Assembly (NCBI GenBank): GCA_035560005.1
Contig: DATMAN010000075.1
Coordinates: 1-64,000, forward strand
Length of the DNA: 64,000 nucleotides
From: Burkholderiales bacterium
GTDB taxonomy: Bacteria > Pseudomonadota > Gammaproteobacteria > Burkholderiales > Eutrophovitaceae
Reading direction: 5' to 3'
The position numbers were made by a program, and so were the translations under genes. The stretch's first letter is position 1. Each line of letters starts with the position of its first letter. Positions 1 to 7,097 of the stretch are shown in pieces. The notes under the pieces are model-generated. The model saw only the letters and a list, made by a program, of their open reading frames with translations, made no database searches and was not told the DNA's origin.

Positions 1-823
1 CCGCCACGAGCGCTTCGAGCGCCTCGCTGCGCACGGCGTCGTCGGTGGCGGCCCGGGCGACCTGCGCCTGAGTGGCCAGTGCGGCGAGCGGGGAGCGCAG
101 CTCGTGCGCCGCGTCCGCGGTGAAACGGCGTTCGCGTTGGAGCAGCGTGTCGATCCGGGCGAACAGCGTATTGATCTCTTCCACCAGGGGGCGCACCTCC
201 TCGGGGGCGAGCGCCGGATCGAGCGCAGCCAGACGCAGAGGATCGCGCCGGGAGAGGTCGTGGCGCAGCCGCTCGAGTGGGCGCAGCGCCGCGCCCACGC
301 TCCACCAGATCGCGAACCCGAGCAGCGGCAAGGCGACGGCGAGCGGCAGTGCGAGGCTGGCGCCGAGCGCGGCTGCGATCTCGTCGCGTGCGCGGCTGCG
401 TTCGCCGACCTGAATCAGGAGCTCATGCTCCGCATCCCACGCGCTGAAAACGCGCCAGCCGTCGCCACCGTGCGTCGCATCGCTGAATCCTTCCTCCACC
501 GGCGAGAAGCGCTCATTGGGCGCGTTGCGCGAGTGCAGCCGCAGCTGCCTGCCATCCTCCCAGAGCTGGAAGGCGACCTTGGGCGCGTGCCGATCGAGCG
601 CCGGGGCGTGCTCCAGCTCGATTTCGTCCAGCTCCTCACCGCTCTGTGCGACGAGGAGCGCGGCGGCCTGCGCGAGATGGGCGTCGAGCAGCTCCGCCGC
701 CTCGTGCCGCGCCCTCAGGTAGCCGATCGTGGCCGTGGCGAGCCAGGTCAGTGCGGTAAGCCCGAGCAGCAGCACGAGGAGCCGGCGGCGGAGCGAGCGC
801 GGCCGCGCGCTAGATGTCGGCAT
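1..823 (-). CDS. Two-component sensor histidine kinase, QseC/PmrB type (partial, C-terminus off window)
   Basis: Membrane histidine kinase that would phosphorylate the response regulator encoded just upstream. About 274 residues are visible on the minus strand and the gene continues past base 1. A first membrane segment lies at about residues 14-36, a periplasmic part follows, a second segment lies at about 150-172, then a HAMP-like linker. The H-box FTADAAHELRSPLAAL contains the phospho-acceptor His240. The catalytic ATPase domain is outside the window. The start ATG overlaps the end of the response regulator gene by 14 bp, so the pair is translationally coupled. It is the last visible gene of the SHP-DHC-cytochrome b operon, so a redox, oxygen or NO-related signal is a reasonable inference. 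The signal itself cannot be read from sequence. Confidence 0.9.
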   Translation of the reverse strand, partial: MPTSSARPRSLRRRLLVLLLGLTALTWLATATIGYLRARHEAAELLDAHLAQAAALLVAQSGEELDEIELEHAPALDRHAPKVAFQLWEDGRQLRLHSRNAPNERFSPVEEGFSDATHGGDGWRVFSAWDAEHELLIQVGERSRARDEIAAALGASLALPLAVALPLLGFAIWWSVGAALRPLERLRHDLSRRDPLRLAALDPALAPEEVRPLVEEINTLFARIDTLLQRERRFTADAAHELRSPLAALATQAQVARAATDDAVRSEALEALVA

Positions 824-1478
824 CGCGCTGGACCAGGTAGCCCACACCGCGGATGGTGCGGATGACTTGCGGAGCGAGCTTGCGCCGCAGGTGGTGCACG
901 TGGACCTCGATCGCGTTGCTCTCCACCTCTTCGCCCCAGCGATAGACGCGCTGCATGAGCCGCTCGCGCGAGAGCACGTGGCCGGCGTTGAGCACCAGTT
1001 CGTGCAGCACGTCGAATTCGCGCGCGGCCAGCGCGACCGGCTGCCCGCGATAACTGACCGTGCGCGCGGCCGGGTCGAGTTCGACGCCCGCGGCCCTGAG
1101 CCGCGGTGTTGCCGCCCCGTGGGCGCGGCGCACCAGCGCGCGCAAGCGCGCGGCCAGTTCCTTCAAGTCGAAAGGCTTGACGAGATAATCGTCGGCTCCC
1201 GCGTCGAGCCCGCGAACTCGATCCTCGATCGCGTCGCGCGCCGTGAGGATGAGCACCGGCGTGCGGTCGCCGCGCCGGCGAATGCGCTCCAGCAGTCGCA
1301 ATCCATCGAGTTTCGGCAGACCCAGGTCGAGCACCACGGCGGAATAGCTCTCGCCGGCGAGTGTGCTATCCGCAGCTGCGCCGTCGCGCACCCAGTCGGC
1401 GGCGAACGCCTGCTGTTCCAGCCCGGCCTGGATACCGCGCCCGATCAGCGGGTCGTCTTCCACGACCAGGATGCGCAT
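810..1478 (-). CDS. Response regulator, OmpR family (QseB/PmrA-like)
   Basis: DNA-binding response regulator of 222 aa, the normal size for the OmpR/QseB family. The receiver domain covers about residues 1-115: acidic pocket E7-D8-D9, phospho-acceptor Asp51 in VVLDLGLPKLDG, and the conserved Lys in LVKPFD. The winged-helix effector domain covers about 125-220, with the family pattern EFDVLHELVLNAGHVLSRE and a final RTIRGVGY. It starts 6 bp after the b-type cytochrome gene and overlaps the sensor kinase start. A candidate QseB/PmrA-type direct repeat lies at 3093-3109 ahead of the operon, which suggests autoregulation of the cytochromes by this protein. The family is certain. Calling it QseB itself would be over-reading. 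Confidence 0.95.
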   Translation of the reverse strand: MRILVVEDDPLIGRGIQAGLEQQAFAADWVRDGAAADSTLAGESYSAVVLDLGLPKLDGLRLLERIRRRGDRTPVLILTARDAIEDRVRGLDAGADDYLVKPFDLKELAARLRALVRRAHGAATPRLRAAGVELDPAARTVSYRGQPVALAAREFDVLHELVLNAGHVLSRERLMQRVYRWGEEVESNAIEVHVHHLRRKLAPQVIRTIRGVGYLVQRDADI

Positions 1479-1484
1479 CCGGCC

Positions 1485-2168
1485 TCAGTGCTCGTCGGTG
1501 TCGGAATGGCGTGCATGCGCAGATGTTACCGCGGCGCCGGGCCGTGGCTCTGGCGGCGCGTCCCTCAGTGTCGCAATCCAGAATGCCGCGAGCGCGGCCA
1601 CCAGCGCCGCGCCAACGATCCAGCCCGGGCGGGGAATGCCTTCGTCGGCGCTGCCTTCCTTGTAACCGGTGAGCATCCCGCGCACCAGGTTTTCACGATG
1701 CAGCGCGCTGCTCACGATGACGGCGCAGATGTGCACGACCACCAGCGCGAGCATCGCGCTCGCGGCCACCTCGTGCGCCTCTTCGAGGGCGTGGCCGCCG
1801 ATGTCGCTGAACGTCAGCAAGCCCGTCGCGCTGGTGAGCAACCCCAGCCCGAGCAGAGCGAACACCGCCCATCCGCCCGCCGGATTGTGGCCCACGTGGC
1901 GTTGCGGGGCAGGGCCGAAGAGCGATGCCAGGTAGGCAGCCAGGCGCCGCGGGCCCGCGGCGAACGAGGAGAAGCGGGCGTAGCGGCTGCCGACGAAACC
2001 CCAGACCAGCCGGAACAGGATGAGGCCGGCGCACGTGTAGCCGAGCGCGACGTGGATGTCGCGCCATCTTTCGGACTCCGCGGTGAGCCAAGCGCCGGCA
2101 AACGATGCAGCGAGCAGCCAGTGAAACAGGCGAGTGGGAAGATCCCACACCAGGACGCGTGAGGTCAT
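1485..2168 (-). CDS. Membrane b-type cytochrome (cytochrome b561 / hydrogenase cytochrome b superfamily), SHP-DHC operon
   Basis: 227-aa integral membrane diheme b-type cytochrome that probably passes electrons from the quinone pool to the periplasmic diheme cytochrome encoded next to it. It opens with WDLPTRLFHW, the typical first-helix signature, and has about four membrane helices with candidate heme-ligand histidines in FHWLL, DIHVALGY, HEVAASA and VVHICAV. The start at 2168 has an AGGAG ribosome site 7 bp upstream. An ATG at 2183 overlapping the previous stop would add five residues and is less typical. It lies 11 bp after the diheme cytochrome gene and 6 bp before the response regulator. 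Family knowledge: SHP and DHC genes are commonly linked to such a cytochrome b. Confidence 0.9.
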   Translation of the reverse strand: MTSRVLVWDLPTRLFHWLLAASFAGAWLTAESERWRDIHVALGYTCAGLILFRLVWGFVGSRYARFSSFAAGPRRLAAYLASLFGPAPQRHVGHNPAGGWAVFALLGLGLLTSATGLLTFSDIGGHALEEAHEVAASAMLALVVVHICAVIVSSALHRENLVRGMLTGYKEGSADEGIPRPGWIVGAALVAALAAFWIATLRDAPPEPRPGAAVTSAHARHSDTDEH

Positions 2169-2179
2169 GATCGGGCTCC

Positions 2180-2626
2180 TCATCGGGGCATACGGAGCGT
2201 GCGCTCCGAATAGTCGCCCAGTTCGGCGCGGGTGTGACAGGCGCCGCAATTGGCGGGGCTCTTCACTTGCGGGCGCTTCCACAGCGCGGGCGGCACTGCG
2301 TCGTGCTCCCTGACGAACCAGGCGGCTTCGGTGATGCGTGGCTCGGCGACGCTCGGGCCTCGACCCTGGCCGGCGTTCGCGACGAGAAAGCGCTCGATCT
2401 GCGCCGCCGTCTGCGGATCGACGGAGGCATCGGCTCCGAAATGACGATCGAGCCGGGCCATGATGGTGCGCCAGGACCGGGCGGGCAGAAGCGGCGGCGG
2501 GTAGGCGACGTGGCAGCTGCCGCATTCGGTCTTCCACGCCGGATTGGACGCGGTGAAGCGCGCCTCGTCGGCGAAGGCCGCAGCGGCCAGCCACAGCAGG
2601 CACAGGGCAAGGGGGATTGTTCTCAT
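2180..2626 (-). CDS. Periplasmic diheme cytochrome c (DHC type)
   Basis: 148-aa secreted c-type cytochrome with a cleavable signal peptide ending near AAAAFADE. There are two heme-binding motifs, C35-GS-C38-H39 and C127-GA-C130-H131, about 90 residues apart, as in the DHC family that donates electrons to SHP. The start codon overlaps the SHP stop by 4 bp (ATGA at 2623-2626), indicating translational coupling. Small size, two hemes and its place between SHP and a b-type cytochrome make DHC the best call. The redox partner assignment follows from the characterised purple-bacterial family, not from this sequence. Confidence 0.9.
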   Translation of the reverse strand: MRTIPLALCLLWLAAAAFADEARFTASNPAWKTECGSCHVAYPPPLLPARSWRTIMARLDRHFGADASVDPQTAAQIERFLVANAGQGRGPSVAEPRITEAAWFVREHDAVPPALWKRPQVKSPANCGACHTRAELGDYSERTLRMPR

Positions 2627-3039
2627 GGCTGGCTCCCGGCCCCGGCGCGGAGCACAAAGGCCATCACGTCGCCTTTCTCGAGCGCCGTGCACTCGCGCAA
2701 GAGCACGTCCTTGCAGTTGCGCCTGAACCACTTCTCGACTTTCGCCGCATCCGAGAAGCGCTGCGGATTGGTGGTCGGGGCGAGGGCTGCGATGCTTTTT
2801 CCGGTCCGGGCGTGCTTGCCGGCGCCGGTGGGATCGTTCCCATGACACGTGGCGCAGCTCCATTCGCCACCGTGCCGGGCGGTGAACAGCCGCTGGCCGC
2901 GCTCGGCGGAGAAGCCGGCGAACGCCGGGTCGGCTTTGCGTGCCTGAGCTTCATAGCCGGCGAGAAGTTCGGCAGGCGTGGCAGCCTGCGCACAGTGCAG
3001 CGCGGCGCTGAGCGCGCCGCACAGGATCATCCGTTTCAT
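2623..3039 (-). CDS. shp: Oxygen-binding monoheme cytochrome c SHP (DUF1924 family)
   Basis: 138-aa periplasmic protein and first gene of the operon, with a good AAGGAG site before the ATG at 3039. The signal peptide ends near HCAQA. The heme site is C62-AT-C65-H66. A downstream TTNPQRF segment (Asn91) matches the region that supplies the unusual, displaceable Asn heme ligand in SHP. Two cysteines in the segment NCKDVLLREC fit the disulfide known in the family. SHP binds O2 and other small ligands transiently when reduced, and its physiological role is unsettled. An in-frame ATG at 3087 would place extra residues before the signal peptide and lacks a ribosome site. Confidence 0.88.
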   Translation of the reverse strand: MKRMILCGALSAALHCAQAATPAELLAGYEAQARKADPAFAGFSAERGQRLFTARHGGEWSCATCHGNDPTGAGKHARTGKSIAALAPTTNPQRFSDAAKVEKWFRRNCKDVLLRECTALEKGDVMAFVLRAGAGSQP

Positions 3040-3092
3040 GGTGGCTCCTTTCGTAGCGACGACGGTCGATACGCGGAGACTAACCACGCATT

Positions 3093-3109
3093 CTTAGCGC
3101 TCGCTTAAG
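3093..3109 (-). promoter_or_regulatory. Candidate QseB/PmrA-type response-regulator box upstream of shp
   Basis: The sequence CTTAGC-N5-CTTAAG fits the direct-repeat pattern YTTAAK-N5-YTTAAK bound by PmrA/QseB regulators in 6/6 and 4/6 positions. It is centred about 62 bp upstream of the shp start, and the operon downstream encodes exactly this class of regulator. The pattern is visible in the sequence; binding is inferred. Confidence 0.45.
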
Positions 3110-3113
3110 GAGA

Positions 3114-3626
3114 TTACTTCTCGACCTGGAACAGGTTCTCGATGGAATGCTCGACCAGCGCCTTCACGGCGGGCACCGGATCGAGTTCCATGGCGTTCTG
3201 GATCGTGCCGTTCGGCTGGCCCTTGAATTCGCCATTGCGGGTGACGATCGCCGACCAGATGATGCGGGTTCCCGCGCGTGCCCAGGTGGCCTCGTAGCTG
3301 TAAGTCAGCCCTCCGTTTCGCTGCGTCGTGTATTCGGCCGAGAATTTCTGGTTCGGCCCGACCAGGAAGGGTGCGCCCCTGATGTTTGCCACGGTGATGA
3401 GCCGGTAGAAAAAAAGACGCCCGGGAGCTTGTTCGTGACCGCGTGAACAGTTCCACACGACCTCCCATCTCACGAGACTGCCCGAGCGCACTTTCACTAC
3501 GGCATTCACCGTGCCAAGGGCGCTGTCGAAAGGACGACAATGCGTCGGGTTCGGAAAAGCCTCTGTACAACAAGGAAGTTTCGAGGTGTCAGAGGGTCGG
3601 CAGAAGAAACGTTGGCGGTTCGACAA
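3114..3626 (-). CDS. Hypothetical protein, start uncertain
   Basis: Open frame of up to 170 aa, not recognised as any family. The C-terminal two thirds has good GC bias at third codon positions and a protein-like pattern of alternating hydrophobic and polar stretches ending in HSIENLFQVEK, so it is probably a real coding region. The first ~40 codons are poorer in GC, contain four scattered Cys codons and begin with TTG at 3626 without a clear ribosome site. A GTG at 3509 is an alternative start giving about 131 residues. No signal peptide or membrane segment is evident. It could be a gene that lost its 5' end. It lies alone between the SHP operon promoter and the lipoprotein gene. Confidence 0.5.
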   Translation of the reverse strand: MSNRQRFFCRPSDTSKLPCCTEAFPNPTHCRPFDSALGTVNAVVKVRSGSLVRWEVVWNCSRGHEQAPGRLFFYRLITVANIRGAPFLVGPNQKFSAEYTTQRNGGLTYSYEATWARAGTRIIWSAIVTRNGEFKGQPNGTIQNAMELDPVPAVKALVEHSIENLFQVEK

Positions 3627-3721
3627 TCGGCTTGCCGGCGAGGGGGCAGATCAGCCGCCGCGGAGCGTCAGCGCTTCGACCTCGGTTTCGAAATCTCGAC
3701 AGAACTTCGTTCGGCGCGCGC

Positions 3722-4537
3722 CTAGCGCTTGCGATAGACCCCGTCTGGAAGGCAGCTCTGCACCATGAGGCTGCAACCTTCGTGCGCCACCAGAAGAAGC
3801 TCTCCCAGAAGCGAAAAAGTGGCTGCGCAGCCCGCCGCTTCGTTCCGGTAGATCAGGGTGTTGTCCCGTTCGGCGGTGATGTTCTGCGTCCAGGGACGGC
3901 ACATCGGGTTGTCGTAGCTCGCGTGAAACTGCAGCCTTCCATCGTCCGTGGGCCTGATCAGGAGGTGTTTGCCCTGCGCGCTGTAGAGCGTGAGGCCGGC
4001 GCGCAAGTCGGGCGCGGTGTTCAGGTCCGCGGTGAATGCCCCCACGCGGTAAGCGCCCCGAACGTACCTCGCGGGAACGTCCAGCCCTTCTGCATTCACG
4101 ATCAACTGCTTTTCGTCCTGGCTCCGGTAGACCGTGTAAGTGATCGGCGTGACCAGGTCGTTGCCCTGGAAATGGACTTCGAGCTTCGGGATGGCCGCGG
4201 CTTTGAACGCAGGATGCGCGTGCATGGCGGCGATTTGCGCCGGCAGGCCGACGCGCAGCTGCGCTGAGCAAGTCCATTTGTCGATCGCCTTGTCGTAGGC
4301 CGTGGACAAAGCCGAAGCGACCGCGATGTCGATGCGGGAAAGCACCGGCTCGAGCTTGACTTCGGGATCGACTCGGACGAGCCCTTCCTCGATCGAGGCC
4401 GCGGCCAGCTGCTCGACGCGCGCCACCACCTGCGCGTCGGCGCACTGCGGCGTGCGGGTGCCGCAGGCGGCGGCGATGCAGGCCGCCGAAATCAGCAGGC
4501 AGGCGCGCGTGCCTTGCAGCGGCGCATGAATCGTCAT
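3722..4537 (-). CDS. Putative lipoprotein of unknown function
   Basis: 271-aa protein with a lipoprotein-like N-terminus: a short basic start, a hydrophobic stretch, and IAAAC as a lipobox, placing the lipidated Cys near residue 25. Residues ~30-110 are mainly helical. The C-terminal ~80 residues are Cys-rich and end in DGVYRKR, a style seen in small periplasmic beta domains such as lysozyme-inhibitor-like proteins, but the resemblance is too weak to name a family. The start ATG overlaps the stop of the deacylase gene by 4 bp, so it is the last gene of a tctC / deacylase / lipoprotein unit. An envelope role linked to peptidoglycan or D-amino-acid products is possible but speculative. Confidence 0.7.
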   Translation of the reverse strand: MTIHAPLQGTRACLLISAACIAAACGTRTPQCADAQVVARVEQLAAASIEEGLVRVDPEVKLEPVLSRIDIAVASALSTAYDKAIDKWTCSAQLRVGLPAQIAAMHAHPAFKAAAIPKLEVHFQGNDLVTPITYTVYRSQDEKQLIVNAEGLDVPARYVRGAYRVGAFTADLNTAPDLRAGLTLYSAQGKHLLIRPTDDGRLQFHASYDNPMCRPWTQNITAERDNTLIYRNEAAGCAATFSLLGELLLVAHEGCSLMVQSCLPDGVYRKR

Positions 4538-5982
4538 GTTCGCCGCAGCACCCAGCCGGGTCGGCTGCCTGTCGCTCGCCCCTCGCTCCACACCAGCGCG
4601 CCGTTGACGATGGTGGCGAGGATGCCGCGCGCCGGCTGGGCCGGTTTTTCCCAGGTTGCGGTCTCGTCCACCGTCTCCGGGTCGAACAGCGCAATGTCGG
4701 CGAAAGCGCCTTCCTTCAATACCCCGCGGTCTTTCAGCCCGAAGGTCCTCGCTGGCAGACCGGTCATTTTCCAGACCGCGATCTCCAGGGGAAACAACCC
4801 GAGTTCCCGGCAGTAGTGCCCGAGCACCCGCGGAAACGTTCCCCACAGCCGCGGATGCGGCGCGAGGTCGTGCGGCAATCCGTCCGACCCGACCATCGTG
4901 TGCTCGAACGACAGGATGCGTTGCACGTCGGCTTCGTCCATCGAGAAATAGATGGCCGAAGCCGGTTGCAGCTTCCTGATCGCTTCCTCGTAGGGCAAAC
5001 CCATGTGCCTGACCACTTCGTCGAGGTCCATTCCCGAGAACTGCGGGTAGGGACGCGAAGAACTGACGATGACCCGCGAGCAGATCTTCGCGCGGCTCGC
5101 GCTCAGGATAGTGGACGAGGCGACGTAGGGATAACAGTCGAGGCACACCGGCTGATGGCGCATCGCCTCGGCGATGCGCGGCAGCGTCTGCCTCGAACGT
5201 CCGTGATTCGGCAAGCCCACAACCTTGTGATGCGAGATGACCACCGGCACGTCCAGCGCCCGCCCGATCCGGAAGGCTTCGTCCAGAGCGTCGAGGACCT
5301 GGTCGGCTTCGTTGCGCATGTGGGTGCAGTAGATGCCGTTGTGCTCTTTGAGCGGGCGGCAGACTTCGATCACTTCCTCGGTCGGCGCGGCGTTGGCTGG
5401 CTCGTAGTAAAGCCCGGTGGACACGCCGATCGCGCCGGCGGCCAGGGCTTCGCGCGCGAGCGATCGCATGCGGCCGATTTCCGCGTCGCTGGCCGGCCGA
5501 TCGAAGCGGTTCATCGTCGCTACCCGCAGCGTGGTATGTCCCACCAGGAGGGCGCAGTTCGTGGCTGCCGGCCGCGCGCGCAACTCCTCGACATAGGCGC
5601 CGAACGTCGGAAAGCGGAACCAGGCGCCCGTTTCGTCCAGCAGATCGAGCGGCTGCGGTACCGTGCCTTTCATGCCTTCTGGCAGCGGGCCGAGCGAGAT
5701 CCCGCAATTGCCGGCGATCACCGTGGTCACGCCCTGACTCACTTTGGGCGCCATGTCCGCCCCCGACAGCATCAGGCGGTCGTCGTGCGTGTGCGCATCG
5801 ATAAAGCCCGGTGCGGCCACTTTGCCCGAGGCGTCGATCTCGGTCTCGGCCGTGGCCGCATCGAGCCGGCCGATGCGGGCGATGTGCTCTGCGCGCACGC
5901 CGATATCGGCACGCAGCCGCGGCGCAGCGGTCCCGTCGATGACCGTGGCGTTTCGAATCAGAAGATCGAAGTGTTCTTTCAT
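4534..5982 (-). CDS. N-acyl-D-amino-acid deacylase (D-aminoacylase, amidohydrolase superfamily)
   Basis: 482-aa zinc amidohydrolase that removes acyl groups from N-acyl-D-amino acids. The N-terminal beta domain opens with FDLLIRNATVIDGT. The metal site GFIDAHTHDD gives the HxH pair. NCGISLGP carries the Cys that bridges the metal in D-aminoacylase. The downstream metal and catalytic histidines appear in YCTHMRNEAD and VVISHHKVVG, and the catalytic Asp in VGSDGLPHD. I chose the ATG at 5982 because it sits just before the conserved start; an ATG at 6003 would add seven residues. No signal peptide is seen, so it is cytoplasmic. It lies 32 bp after a Bug-type binding protein, which may deliver its substrate or a related carboxylate. 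Confidence 0.88.
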   Translation of the reverse strand: MKEHFDLLIRNATVIDGTAAPRLRADIGVRAEHIARIGRLDAATAETEIDASGKVAAPGFIDAHTHDDRLMLSGADMAPKVSQGVTTVIAGNCGISLGPLPEGMKGTVPQPLDLLDETGAWFRFPTFGAYVEELRARPAATNCALLVGHTTLRVATMNRFDRPASDAEIGRMRSLAREALAAGAIGVSTGLYYEPANAAPTEEVIEVCRPLKEHNGIYCTHMRNEADQVLDALDEAFRIGRALDVPVVISHHKVVGLPNHGRSRQTLPRIAEAMRHQPVCLDCYPYVASSTILSASRAKICSRVIVSSSRPYPQFSGMDLDEVVRHMGLPYEEAIRKLQPASAIYFSMDEADVQRILSFEHTMVGSDGLPHDLAPHPRLWGTFPRVLGHYCRELGLFPLEIAVWKMTGLPARTFGLKDRGVLKEGAFADIALFDPETVDETATWEKPAQPARGILATIVNGALVWSEGRATGSRPGWVLRRT

Positions 5983-6014
5983 AGTGGGCGCTTGGCTCTT
6001 CATGGTTCTGGCAG

Positions 6015-7034
6015 TCAATCCAGCTTGGCGCCGGCGCGCCTGATCACTTCGGCCCACCGCGACCGTTCCCGCCTGGCCAGCGCGAGAAACTCCTCGGGCG
6101 TGCTGCCATCGGGTACCGTGTCCAGTTGCGCGAAGCGCGTGCGCACCTCGGGCGAGCGCAGCGCGGCCACGATCTCACGATGCAGTCGGGCCGCGATGTC
6201 TTGCGGCAGCCGGGCCGGCCCGATGATGCCGCCCCAAGCCACCGTCTGGTAGCCGGGTACGCCGGCTTGCGCAATGGTCGGGATATCGGGGAACAACGGG
6301 GAGCGCTGCGGTCCCGACACGCCGAGCGGGCGCACGCGTCCGGCCTTTGCGTAAGCGGAGATCGAAGTCAGGTTGTCGAACAGGACGTGGGCCTCGCCGG
6401 CAATCAGGCCGCTGATCGCCTGCGGGCTCCCGCGATAGGGGACATGCAGCATCGGCGCGCCGGTCATCGCCTTGAACAGTTCGCCGCCCAGATGGCCGGT
6501 AGTGCCGTTGCCGGCGGAAGCCATGACCAGCCGGTCCGGGTTGCGCTTGGCGTATTCGATCAGTTCCCGCACCGAGCCGACCGGGAGATCGTTGTTGACG
6601 ACGAGCAGGTTCGACACCCGCACGCAGTTCGAGATCAGCGTCAGGTCCCTCTCCACGTCGTAGGGAACGGAAGGCAGCAGGCTGTAGTTGATCGCGAGCG
6701 AGACGATGTTGCCGTAGCCCAGCGTGTAGCCGTCGGGCGCGGCCTTGACGATCTCCAGGGTGCCGGTGACGTAATTGGCTGCGGGTTTGTTGATGATGAC
6801 GAAGGGCACCGCGAGCCGCCTGGAGAGTTCGGCCGTCAGGATGCGCATCAGCACGTCCGGAGAGCCGCCCGCCGCCGAGGGGATGATGAAGCGGATCGGG
6901 CGTTCCGGATAGGCGGCCTGGGCAATGCCGGATGCCGCCGCGAGCACCGTCAGAGCGGCGGTCAGCCACAGCAGCGCGCGCCGCGACCGAGTGTGTCGGA
7001 CCGCGTCTGCCGGCTGCGAACAATGCTTCGCCAT
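6015..7034 (-). CDS. Bug-family periplasmic solute-binding protein (TctC-like)
   Basis: 339-aa secreted binding protein of the tripartite tricarboxylate transporter family. A long signal peptide ends near IAQA, followed by the typical YPERPIRFIIPSAAGG start and the family motifs GHLGGELFK, HVPYRG and AGVPGY. Such proteins bind organic acids or amino acids and are greatly expanded in Burkholderiales. The membrane parts TctA and TctB are not nearby, which is normal for orphan Bug proteins. It is the first gene of a three-gene minus-strand unit with the D-amino-acid deacylase, suggesting an amino-acid-derived ligand. Confidence 0.93.
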   Translation of the reverse strand: MAKHCSQPADAVRHTRSRRALLWLTAALTVLAAASGIAQAAYPERPIRFIIPSAAGGSPDVLMRILTAELSRRLAVPFVIINKPAANYVTGTLEIVKAAPDGYTLGYGNIVSLAINYSLLPSVPYDVERDLTLISNCVRVSNLLVVNNDLPVGSVRELIEYAKRNPDRLVMASAGNGTTGHLGGELFKAMTGAPMLHVPYRGSPQAISGLIAGEAHVLFDNLTSISAYAKAGRVRPLGVSGPQRSPLFPDIPTIAQAGVPGYQTVAWGGIIGPARLPQDIAARLHREIVAALRSPEVRTRFAQLDTVPDGSTPEEFLALARRERSRWAEVIRRAGAKLD

Positions 7035-7083
7035 GCACCGATGATACCGTGGCCTTGGCGCGGGGGAATGGCGGAGCGCCGTC

Positions 7084-7089
7084 TATAAT
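7084..7089 (+). promoter_or_regulatory. -10 promoter element upstream of mnmC
   Basis: A perfect TATAAT lies 8 bp upstream of the first GTG of the mnmC frame. No convincing -35 is seen at the right distance. If it is used, transcription would start close to 7096, which favours a start codon further inside the frame. Confidence 0.45.
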
Positions 7090-7097
7090 CGCCGTCT

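Noticed and set aside
104-865. Plus-strand frame of 253 codons at the left edge
   Set aside because: The minus strand encodes a histidine kinase with an H-box, HAMP and membrane segments across the same bases.
2169-2183. ATG at 2183 as start of the cytochrome b gene
   Set aside because: It overlaps the previous stop, but the ATG at 2168 has an AGGAG site at ideal distance and matches the usual family start.
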